Source of the DNA: an uncultured Collinsella sp.
GTDB lineage: Bacteria > Actinomycetota > Coriobacteriia > Coriobacteriales > Coriobacteriaceae
DNA: 16,469 nt
Reading direction: 5' to 3'
Assembly: GCA_958428675.1 (NCBI GenBank)
Contig: CAUAGV010000016.1
Location: 1-16,469 of the forward strand
Of the stretch, positions 1-6,262 are shown in pieces; position 1 is the stretch's first letter, and every line of letters begins with the position of its first letter. The notes beneath the pieces are model-generated. The model had not been told where the DNA came from and did no database searches. It was given only the letters and a program-made list of their open reading frames with translations. Position numbers and translations under genes: made by a program.

Positions 1-506
1 AATTTGATGACATCGCAATAGCTATCTGGACGTTCGAATGCCGGCCTTCCAAATTTCACGCCACGCAAACGCGCCGACGCGATGCCCTCCGCCTGGCGTT
101 GCTTGATGTTTTCGCGCTCTAGCTGCGCCACGTAGCTCAAGATCTGAAGGACCAGATCTGCCATGAACGTTCCCGTGATGCCATCGGGCTGCTCGCGCGT
201 ATCGAGCAGCGGCATATCAAGAACCACGATGGCAGCGTTCCTATCCACCGTGATACGTCGCCACTCATCGAGGACTTCGCGATAATTGCGACCCAAACGA
301 TCGATACTTTTGATCACGAGAACGTCACCCGCGCGCAACTTGCGAAGAAGACATTGGTACTGGGGACGCTTAAAGTCCTTACCGCTTGCCTTGTCAGCAT
401 AAATCTGGCTCCGTTGCACAGGAAACCTCCCTAGTGCGTCTAACTGGCGGTCCAAGTTCTGGTCCGCGGAAGAGACACGCGCATACCCAAAGATTCGATT
501 GTCCAT
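1..506 (-). CDS. Serine recombinase (resolvase/invertase family), 3' end cut by window edge
   Basis: Reading the minus strand from the ATG at 506-504 gives 168 residues with no stop before the edge. The N-terminus has the resolvase/invertase motif YARVSSADQN, in which the first Ser (residue 12) is the expected nucleophile. The conserved block IKSIDRLGRN, with the arginines that assist strand cleavage, follows near residues 66-75. A long helix (LERENIKQRQAEG) and then KFGRPAFERP mark the point where the small helix-turn-helix DNA-binding domain normally begins; that domain lies outside the window. Size and layout fit small (about 190-200 residue) invertases/resolvases rather than large serine integrases. 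A GGGG stretch lies about 5 bases before the ATG. Which site it recombines cannot be told from here. Family sure, role as invertase or resolvase unknown. Confidence 0.93.
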   Translation of the reverse strand, partial: MDNRIFGYARVSSADQNLDRQLDALGRFPVQRSQIYADKASGKDFKRPQYQCLLRKLRAGDVLVIKSIDRLGRNYREVLDEWRRITVDRNAAIVVLDMPLLDTREQPDGITGTFMADLVLQILSYVAQLERENIKQRQAEGIASARLRGVKFGRPAFERPDSYCDVIK

Positions 507-661
507 AATTGCCCCTATCGGCTACCTCTTGGCAGCATCAGCTCAAGCGAGAGCCCACTCACTATAGGGCGTGCAAATTTCGCGAATGGGTTGAGGTCAT
601 TTTGGCCCTCAGGCACAAGCTATTCAAGTGCCATGCCGACAGATGCTGGCTTTTATTTTGA

Positions 662-692
662 ATGTGACAAAGGGGCTGTCCCTTTGTCACAT
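662..692. repeat. Palindromic repeat, copy 1
   Basis: Perfect inverted repeat: arm ATGTGACAAAGGG, 5-nt centre GCTGT, then the complementary 13-nt arm. It lies 156 bp upstream of the recombinase start and 86 bp before the ATPase start. It is the only copy in this window that is not next to a stop codon. No T-run follows, so it is not a typical intrinsic terminator. Confidence 0.9.
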
Positions 693-730
693 CGATGCAC
701 CAAATAACGAGCCATCGCTTTTAATCAGAA

Positions 731-754
731 TTAACTAGAATAAAATGAAGTTAA
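731..754 (+). promoter_or_regulatory. AT-rich promoter region with inverted repeat upstream of ATPase 1
   Basis: An unusually AT-rich stretch contains two overlapping -10-like hexamers, TAGAAT (736-741) and TAAAAT (741-746). It is bracketed by a 6-bp inverted repeat, TTAACT (731-736) and AGTTAA (749-754), with a 12-bp spacer. No convincing -35 is visible. A repeat straddling the -10 could be an operator, for example for autoregulation by the downstream winged-helix ATPase, but this is inference. The rest of 507-778 holds only the palindrome and no supportable gene. Confidence 0.3.
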
Positions 755-778
755 ACGGCGATGTGAAAGGAGAGCCTT

Positions 779-1879
779 GTGGAATATCTCGAGAACCCTT
801 TTACCCCCAGTTTTGGTGAGGTTCCTGCCCATCTCGCCGGCCGACAACAGATTATTCGGGATTTGGACCGTGCCTTCTTGAGCCAGCGTAGACGCCCGGA
901 ATTGACCTCGATCTTCTCGGGCGCGCGTGGAACCGGTAAAACCGCTCTCATGTCGTCGCTCGCAACAAGGGCGGAATCCCACGGCTGGATAGCGGTAAAG
1001 ACGACCGCGCTCTCAGGAATGCTTGAGGAAATCGAGTTCGGGGCGAAACGAGCTGCAGGCCATCTCATCGACCCGTCTAACAACTTCGAAGTCACCGGTC
1101 TCGGAATTGCACCGCTCGGCAGTATCGAGGTCAATCGCGTTCACGATGCCTCGACCTGGCGGTATCGTATGAGCGACATCATCGACCAGCTCAACGAGGC
1201 GGGCACGGGTCTGCTCGTCACGGTTGATGAGGTTGACCCGACGCTCGACGAGATGATCCAGCTCGCAGCCACGTATCAACACTTTGTGACCGATGGGAAA
1301 CGCGTCGCCCTACTCATGGCGGGACTTCCCAACAACGTCTCGACGTTGCTCAACCACAAGACGGTCTCGTTCCTTCGCCGCGCCCAGCAATATCATCTGG
1401 GGCGTATCGCCGACTACGATGTGCGCGAGGCCTTGATCCGAACGATCCAGGAAAACGACCGCTTGGCAGATGCCGAGGGAATCGATAAGGCCGTTCGCTC
1501 GATTTCGGGCTTTCCCTTCCTTTTGCAGCTTGTGGGTTACCGCGCCTGGGATCTCACGAGCAGCTCGAGGGAAATATCATCTCGCGACTTTGATCAGGGA
1601 ATCAAAATCGCACGCGATGAAATGGACGACCGGATCCTCGCGGCAACCTATAGGGAACTCACTGCAGAGGACAAGCGATTTCTTATCGCCATGCTCGATG
1701 ACGAGGAAGAGTCCACCACCGCTGACCTTGTCGAACGCCTTAAGCGTTCGCCGCAGCAGGTCTCCCGCTACCGACGCCGCATGATAGATGCCGGCATCAT
1801 TGGAGAACGCGGGCGCGGAATCGTCGCTTTTGAATTGCCATTCTTCCGCGATTATCTCGCCGCTCAATGCGTGAAATAG
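779..1879 (+). CDS. AAA-type ATPase with C-terminal winged-helix-like domain (paralogue 1)
   Basis: 366 residues from a GTG start; AAAGGAGAG sits 4 bases upstream. The P-loop GARGTGKT is at residues 48-55 and the Walker B LLVTVDEVD around 145-152. A probable sensor segment, VALLMAGLP (176-184), is followed by the block FLRRAQQ near 199-205. The last ~80 residues (from about LTAEDKRFLIAML onward) look like a winged-helix domain. This is the architecture of the AAA_16/ORC-like ATP-binding proteins common in Actinobacteria, whose cellular role is generally unknown. A second protein with the same layout, including AGLP and FLRRAQQ, is encoded on the minus strand at 5044-6162. The gene converges on the UvrA2-like gene, with a palindrome in the 40-bp gap. 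No signal peptide or membrane segment is evident, so it is probably cytoplasmic. ATPase class is secure; function is not. Confidence 0.85.
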   Translation: MEYLENPFTPSFGEVPAHLAGRQQIIRDLDRAFLSQRRRPELTSIFSGARGTGKTALMSSLATRAESHGWIAVKTTALSGMLEEIEFGAKRAAGHLIDPSNNFEVTGLGIAPLGSIEVNRVHDASTWRYRMSDIIDQLNEAGTGLLVTVDEVDPTLDEMIQLAATYQHFVTDGKRVALLMAGLPNNVSTLLNHKTVSFLRRAQQYHLGRIADYDVREALIRTIQENDRLADAEGIDKAVRSISGFPFLLQLVGYRAWDLTSSSREISSRDFDQGIKIARDEMDDRILAATYRELTAEDKRFLIAMLDDEEESTTADLVERLKRSPQQVSRYRRRMIDAGIIGERGRGIVAFELPFFRDYLAAQCVK

Positions 1880-1885
1880 AAGTCA

Positions 1886-1916
1886 ATGTGACAAAGGGGC
1901 AGTCCCTTTGTCACAT
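1886..1916. repeat. Palindromic repeat, copy 2, between convergent genes
   Basis: Same 13-nt arms as copy 1 with centre GCAGT instead of GCTGT. It begins 6 bp after the stop of ATPase 1 and ends 3 bp before the stop of the convergent UvrA2-like gene, so it fills the gap. It could form a hairpin at both mRNA 3' ends, although no T-run is present. Confidence 0.9.
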
Positions 1917-1919
1917 CGC

Positions 1920-4382
1920 CTATAAATAACGGCCGGTAATGCTCTTGGAGCAGGCCGCGATGTCTGCCGGCGTGCCGGCGCAGACGATTTGCCCGCCCGC
2001 ATCGCCACCACCTGGGCCCATGTCGATCACGTAATCGGCATTACGGATAAGGTCGAGGTCGTGTTCGATCACGACAACCGTGGCGCCCTTGGCAACGAGG
2101 CCGTCGAATACACCCAACAACACCTGAACATCGAGCGGATGTAGTCCGATCGTGGGCTCGTCAAACACGAATACGGCATCATCCTGCACGCGGCCCATTT
2201 CGCTCGCAAGCTTAAGACGCTGAGCCTCACCGCCCGAGAGCGCCGGTGTGGGCTCACCCAGGGTGAGATAGCCCAAGCCCAGGTCGTGCAAGGTCTGCAA
2301 GCGCGCCTGTACCTTTTTGAGTCCCACCGTGGCGTCGAGGGCCTCGTCCACACTCATGTCCATGAGCTGCGGCAACGTCAGCAAGCTCCCGTCCTTGCCC
2401 TCGCGATGGATATGCGAAGCCGCATCTGCATAACGTGAGCCGCGACATGCCGGGCAGACGATCTCGACATCGGGCAAAAACTGCACGTCGAGCGATATCG
2501 AGCCCGTGCCATCGCACGTAGAGCAGCGCAGAGTGCCAGTGTTGTAGCTAAAGGCGCCCGCCTTGTAGCCGGCTGCCTTGGCCTCGGGCGTACGGGCGAA
2601 GGCGCGACGCAGCTCATCATGGATGTCGGCATAAGTCGCCACCGTCGAGCGCACGTTGGCGCCGATGGGCGTAGCGTCAATCAGATTTGCGCGGGCAATG
2701 CCCTCGGCATCGACCCAACGCACGTGCCCCGGCAGGCGCTCGCCGGCTGCCTGAGCCTTGAGTGCCGGAATGAGCGTCTCGAGCACCAACGTCGTCTTAC
2801 CCGAACCCGAAACGCCCGTCACCGCGACCAAGCGACCGCGCGGGATATCGACTTCGAGCGGCTTGACGGTATGGATGGCATCGGTCGCCATGCGAATATG
2901 GCCCTGGTCGAACATTTCGTCGTCAGTCACCTGCGGACGTTGGCGCTTTGCCTCCGAGCGCAAAAACGGCGCGATGCGGCTGCCCTGCGATTGTTCGACC
3001 TCGCCCACCGCTCCGGCAACGGGACCCATCTCGACCAGATAGTCGGCTTCCGCCAGCACGCGCGTGTCGTGGTCGACAACAACCACAGTGTTGCCGTCAT
3101 CCACCAGGTCGCGCATCACGCCCACCAAGCCGTCGACATTGGCAGGATGCAAGCCAATCGAGGGCTCGTCCAGCACATAAAGCACACCCGTCGATCGGTT
3201 GCGCACCACGCGGGCGAGCTGCACGCGCTGGCGCTCGCCCGTGGAGAGCGTGGCGCCGGCGCGATCGAGCGAAAGGTAATCGAGACCCAGGTCGACCAGA
3301 CGACGGGCCACGCTCAAAAACGAATCGCAGATATCCGTCGCCATGGGCTGCATCTCGGTCGGCAAGGATGCGGGCACCCCGCGCACCCACTCAATCGCCT
3401 CGCCCAGCGTCATGGCCGCCGCCTGCGCCAGATTGATACCGCGCACCTGGGGCTGGCGCGCAGCCTCGGAGAGACGCGTGCCGTCACAGTCACGGCATGG
3501 CCCCTCGCGCAAAAAGCGCGCAACGCGTTTGAGACCCTTGTCGTCCTTAACCTTGGCGAGCGCATTCTCGACGGTATAGACGGCGTTGTAATAGGTGAAA
3601 TCGAGCGGCGTGGCGCCCTCGCCGTTTTTGGGAACGTAGAGAATGTGTTTCTTAACCGCCGGACCATGGAACACGATATCGCGCTCGGCGGGCGTGAGCT
3701 GGTTAAACGGCACGTCGGTGCGCACGCCCATCTCGCCAGCCACCTGCTTCATCAGATCCCACATGAGCGTGCCCCAGGGAAGCACCACGCCTTCGTTGAT
3801 AGTCTTCGACTCGTCGGGCACCAGGCTCGCTTCGTCCACCTCGCGCATGACACCGGTGCCGCCACAGGTGAGACACGCACCGCCGCTATTGAAAGCCAAA
3901 TCCTCGGCACTCGGCGCGTAGAACTCGCGGCCGCATGTCGGACACGTGAGCGACAGGCCTGCGGCAACGTTAAGACTCGGCTCCACGCGCGCCCCGCAGT
4001 GCGGGCACACGTGATGGGCGCAACGGCTAAAGAGCAGACGCAGACTATTGTTGAGCTCGGTCATGGTGCCAAAAGTGGAACGCACGCCCGGCACACTGGG
4101 ACGCTGGTGTAGCGCGAGCGCCGCCGGCACGTGCAATACCTCATCCACCTGGGCGTGCTCGGCCTGCGTCAGACGGCGACGTGTATAGGTGCTGAGCGCC
4201 TCCAGGTAACGGCGCGAGCCCTCGGCATAAAGAACTCCCAGCGCCAGCGAGCTCTTGCCCGAACCCGATACGCCGGCAATACCCACGAGCTTTCCCAGCG
4301 GAATATCGATATCGATGTCCTTGAGGTTGTGGACGCGCGCACCACGCACCTCGATAGCACTTTGCTGTTGCGACACCGCCAT
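1920..4382 (-). CDS. UvrA2-like ABC ATPase lacking the UvrB-binding domain
   Basis: 820 residues with two ABC modules. Module 1 has Walker A GVSGSGKSS (37-45), signature LSTGERQRVQLA and Walker B VLYVLDEPSIGLHP. Module 2 has GVSGSGKTT, LSGGEAQRLKLA and VFVFDEPTIGLHP. UvrA-type zinc motifs are visible: CPHCG and CPTCG in the first half, CLTCGGTG before module 1's signature region, and CSTCDGTG with CPACRGSRY in module 2. Canonical UvrA (about 940 residues) has a UvrB-binding domain after the first Cys pair; here CPHCGARVEPS passes almost directly to the next CPTCG, so that domain is missing. This is typical of UvrA2/DrrC-like paralogues, which are linked to DNA-drug tolerance. I chose the ATG at 4382, with GGGGAG 3 bases upstream. 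An in-frame ATG at 4433 lies inside a palindromic repeat and is unlikely to be used. Family certain, physiological role inferred. Confidence 0.93.
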   Translation of the reverse strand: MAVSQQQSAIEVRGARVHNLKDIDIDIPLGKLVGIAGVSGSGKSSLALGVLYAEGSRRYLEALSTYTRRRLTQAEHAQVDEVLHVPAALALHQRPSVPGVRSTFGTMTELNNSLRLLFSRCAHHVCPHCGARVEPSLNVAAGLSLTCPTCGREFYAPSAEDLAFNSGGACLTCGGTGVMREVDEASLVPDESKTINEGVVLPWGTLMWDLMKQVAGEMGVRTDVPFNQLTPAERDIVFHGPAVKKHILYVPKNGEGATPLDFTYYNAVYTVENALAKVKDDKGLKRVARFLREGPCRDCDGTRLSEAARQPQVRGINLAQAAAMTLGEAIEWVRGVPASLPTEMQPMATDICDSFLSVARRLVDLGLDYLSLDRAGATLSTGERQRVQLARVVRNRSTGVLYVLDEPSIGLHPANVDGLVGVMRDLVDDGNTVVVVDHDTRVLAEADYLVEMGPVAGAVGEVEQSQGSRIAPFLRSEAKRQRPQVTDDEMFDQGHIRMATDAIHTVKPLEVDIPRGRLVAVTGVSGSGKTTLVLETLIPALKAQAAGERLPGHVRWVDAEGIARANLIDATPIGANVRSTVATYADIHDELRRAFARTPEAKAAGYKAGAFSYNTGTLRCSTCDGTGSISLDVQFLPDVEIVCPACRGSRYADAASHIHREGKDGSLLTLPQLMDMSVDEALDATVGLKKVQARLQTLHDLGLGYLTLGEPTPALSGGEAQRLKLASEMGRVQDDAVFVFDEPTIGLHPLDVQVLLGVFDGLVAKGATVVVIEHDLDLIRNADYVIDMGPGGGDAGGQIVCAGTPADIAACSKSITGRYL

Positions 4383-4404
4383 CGCTCCCCTTCCAGTTGA
4401 TCGA

Positions 4405-4435
4405 ATATGACAAGAGGGCTGTCCCTTTGTCACGT
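4405..4435. repeat. Palindromic repeat, copy 3 (diverged)
   Basis: Same element with changes in the left arm (ATATGACAAGAGG) and at the right end (CACGT instead of CACAT), so the stem is imperfect. It overlaps the last base of the GNAT stop codon and lies 22 bp upstream of the UvrA2-like start. It contains the false in-frame ATG mentioned for that gene. Confidence 0.85.
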
Positions 4436-4989
4436 TACTCGTGCCGCGCCTGTCTGCGCCAGTCTTCGCAGGTCAAATACGTAAAGCACTCGGTACGCAC
4501 ATCGCCCATAAGCTCGCAGGGCATATCGCGCTCAACGTGATGCGGCGCGAATCCACACTTTAGCTGAACGCGTAACGACTTGTTATTGCCCTCGTAGTAT
4601 CCGCACCAAAGCGCCTTGCAGCCAAGCGTTTCGAACGCATAGCGCTGCATGGCTCGTACCGCTTCGGGAGCAAAGCCTCGGCCCCAGAATGGCTTGGCGA
4701 TCCAATAGCCCACTTCGAGTTCGAGACCGTCATCTCGACGGTTCGACTCGCAGTGAGGCGGCATGAGCCCGATGCTGCCCACGGGCTCGTCTGTCGCAGT
4801 CAGGCAAACGGCAAAGGTATGGGGCGCCGTAAAGACCGTCCGAATGATCTCCCCGCTCTCCTCAACGCTTCGATGGGGCGGCCAGCCCGCAGCCGGCCCC
4901 ACGTCTGGGTCGCTCGCAAATGTAAACAGGCTTTCCGCATCCGCCTCGCGCCACGGACGAAGCGTCAAGCGCTCGGTATGAATCACCAT
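4435..4989 (-). CDS. GNAT acetyltransferase, RimJ/RimL type
   Basis: 184 residues. The N-terminus VIHTERLTLRPWREADAES is the standard opening of the RimJ/RimL-like (Acetyltransf_3) subgroup. The acetyl-CoA-binding motif is seen as GYWIAKPFWGRGFAPEAVRA, and LKCGF near the C-terminus matches the usual K(x)GF motif of strand 6-7. Members transfer acetyl groups from acetyl-CoA to protein N-termini or small amines; the substrate here cannot be predicted. The start is the ATG at 4989, with AGAGAGG about 9 bases upstream. A longer reading from 5037 would translate part of a palindromic repeat and is rejected. It sits between ATPase 2 and the UvrA2-like gene on the same strand and may be co-transcribed with them. 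Its last codons and stop (CACGAGTAA) are the same as those of ATPase 2. Confidence 0.92.
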   Translation of the reverse strand: MVIHTERLTLRPWREADAESLFTFASDPDVGPAAGWPPHRSVEESGEIIRTVFTAPHTFAVCLTATDEPVGSIGLMPPHCESNRRDDGLELEVGYWIAKPFWGRGFAPEAVRAMQRYAFETLGCKALWCGYYEGNNKSLRVQLKCGFAPHHVERDMPCELMGDVRTECFTYLTCEDWRRQARHE

Positions 4990-5012
4990 GCTTTGACCTC
5001 TCTCAAACATCG

Positions 5013-5044
5013 ATGTGACAAAGGGACAGTCCCTCATGTCACAT
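5013..5044. repeat. Palindromic repeat, copy 4 (32 bp)
   Basis: Arms ATGTGACAAAGGGAC and a right arm in which TTTG has changed to TCATG, giving 32 bp. It ends on the last base of the ATPase 2 stop codon and lies 23 bp upstream of the GNAT start. It contains an in-frame ATG (5037) that would falsely lengthen the GNAT protein. Confidence 0.88.
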
Positions 5045-6162
5045 TACTCGTGCCATAAAACGCGGTCGCAGATGTACTCGCCCAGCATGGGCACGGTAAA
5101 CCGGACGAGGCCGTATCCGGCGGCCTCGATGACGCGCTCGCGAATTAGGCTTGCGCGATATTTACTCGCCCAGCTCTGGGTGCGGTCACAGCGCTCAATG
5201 ATATCCGCCATGCGAGTCGGTTTGCCCTCGTCAACCGCCATGGCCTCGATAAAGAGGCGCTGTGGACTGCGCAGCCCGTAATACAGAGGCGCGTCAACCG
5301 CTTCGTAGAACTCGGAGACGGCATCCGCATGGCCATCCTCGACATCGCGCCTTTCGATGACCTGCGAGCCACGCCGGACAGCAGACCGCCACATGTAATA
5401 TCCCACCAGCTGAACCATGTAGGGATGCCCCATGCTCTTGCGCGCCGCAAGGTCCGCCGTCTCCGCGTCAATGTAAAGACCGGCGTCTTTGACCGTCTGG
5501 ATATATGAATCGCGCACCTTGGGCAAAGATATCGCCCCCAGCGTACGCTGCTGGGCACGCCGCAAAAACGTCACGCTCGGCTCTTCGAGCAGATCGTCAA
5601 CCATGCTGGGTAAGCCGGCGAATACCAGCGCAAGACCGCGCTGGTCGCTATCGGACAAGCCCGTGGCATCCTGATCTCCGAGCACCTGCTGATAGAGAAC
5701 GGCAAGAGCCGCCAGTTCCTCGATAGACGCAGATTGTGCCTCGTCAATCGCAAACAGTATGCCCTTGCCTGGACCGAGCTTCTTGAAGCGCTCGTTGACC
5801 AGCCCTCGCAACGTTTCGCCCTTTGCTCGCGCCGCCTCGACCGACATCCGGCCAAACGACGGACCGAATTCCATTGACGTCACAACGGGTTTATTCGAGC
5901 GGAGCGCGTCGGCCAATCGGTCGCATAAGCCAAGCGAAGCGGAATCGGAGACAACCGCCCATCCGCGCTCGCTGGCTAGACGTTGCAGCTCCCGCAGGAG
6001 AACCGTTTTGCCACAGCCGCGGTTTCCCGTAATGAGCATGAGCCTGCCCGGCGCTCCGGCGCCGTTGTCGAGTCCTTCCTCAAAATCTTCGATGACCGAC
6101 TCGCGACCGATGAGTATCGGAGGGCGCTTGCCAGCCGTTGGCTTAAAGGGATTTGGATTCAT
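5044..6162 (-). CDS. AAA-type ATPase with C-terminal winged-helix-like domain (paralogue 2)
   Basis: 372 residues from an ATG preceded by GAGGAGG at 7 bases. The P-loop GNRGCGKT is at residues 46-53 and Walker B ILFAIDEAQ around 135-143. ALVFAGLP (178-185) and FLRRAQQ (199-205) match ATPase 1 in sequence and position. The final ~80 residues (around RLFIEAMAVDEGKPTRMADI onward) look like a winged helix. The two proteins therefore share one family (AAA_16/ORC-like), but overall identity appears modest, so they are old paralogues rather than a recent duplication. It lies downstream of the TetM-like gene on the same strand, 94 bp away, with its own promoter-like decamer array. The gene ends in CACGAGTAA directly fused to a palindrome. 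No known function; regulatory or stress signalling is speculation. Confidence 0.85.
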   Translation of the reverse strand: MNPNPFKPTAGKRPPILIGRESVIEDFEEGLDNGAGAPGRLMLITGNRGCGKTVLLRELQRLASERGWAVVSDSASLGLCDRLADALRSNKPVVTSMEFGPSFGRMSVEAARAKGETLRGLVNERFKKLGPGKGILFAIDEAQSASIEELAALAVLYQQVLGDQDATGLSDSDQRGLALVFAGLPSMVDDLLEEPSVTFLRRAQQRTLGAISLPKVRDSYIQTVKDAGLYIDAETADLAARKSMGHPYMVQLVGYYMWRSAVRRGSQVIERRDVEDGHADAVSEFYEAVDAPLYYGLRSPQRLFIEAMAVDEGKPTRMADIIERCDRTQSWASKYRASLIRERVIEAAGYGLVRFTVPMLGEYICDRVLWHE

Positions 6163-6197
6163 GTCGGCCTCCTCGGATTGGCAAACGCTGCCTATAG

Positions 6198-6227
6198 TTA
6201 TACCAACTTATACCGAGTTATACCAAC
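6198..6227 (-). promoter_or_regulatory. Three tandem 10-bp repeats overlapping the ATPase 2 promoter
   Basis: On the minus strand three adjacent decamers read GTTGGTATAA, CTCGGTATAA, GTTGGTATAA with exact 10-bp spacing. They supply a -35-like TTGGTA and, 18 bp later, a -10-like TATAAC, 35 bp upstream of the ATG. A 10-bp period puts the copies on one face of the helix, as for cooperative regulator binding. The core TTGGTAT recurs in an inverted pair at 9076-9107. The repeat is seen; the promoter and operator roles are inferred. Confidence 0.55.
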
Positions 6228-6229
6228 AG

Positions 6230-6262
6230 CAGGTGACAAAGAGGCCGCCCTTCTATCACCTG
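6230..6262. repeat. Palindromic repeat, copy 5 (highly diverged)
   Basis: An imperfect 33-bp inverted repeat, with outer arms CAGGTGA and TCACCTG and a GACAAAGAGG interior. It retains the GTGACAAAG...TCAC layout of copies 1-4 but has several mismatches. The stop codon of the TetM-like gene (6256-6258) lies inside it, and it abuts the decamer array of ATPase 2. Confidence 0.6.

Noticed and set aside
557..571. ACTCACTATAGGGCG, identical to the downstream part of the phage T7 promoter
   Set aside because: The upstream TAATACG recognition part is missing and no phage polymerase gene is present. An assembly adapter remnant is unlikely in the interior of a contig, so I treat it as coincidence.
612..632. 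GGCAC...GTGCC inverted repeat near the recombinase start, considered as a crossover site
   Set aside because: The arms are only 5 bp with an 11-bp spacer and no second copy is visible in the window; too weak to support.
662..692. TGTGA...TCACA arms suggested a CRP/FNR-type operator
   Set aside because: The half-sites are separated by 19 bp instead of 6, and most copies sit at gene ends rather than at promoters.
2619..4112. 497-codon open frame on the plus strand, opposite the UvrA2-like gene
   Set aside because: It is antisense to a gene with complete UvrA motifs, is rich in His, Arg and Ala as expected for an antisense frame in GC-rich DNA, and shows no recognisable domain.
662..6262. Regular palindromes considered as a CRISPR array
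   Set aside because: Copies are hundreds to thousands of bases apart with genes between them; no short, regular spacers and no cas genes.
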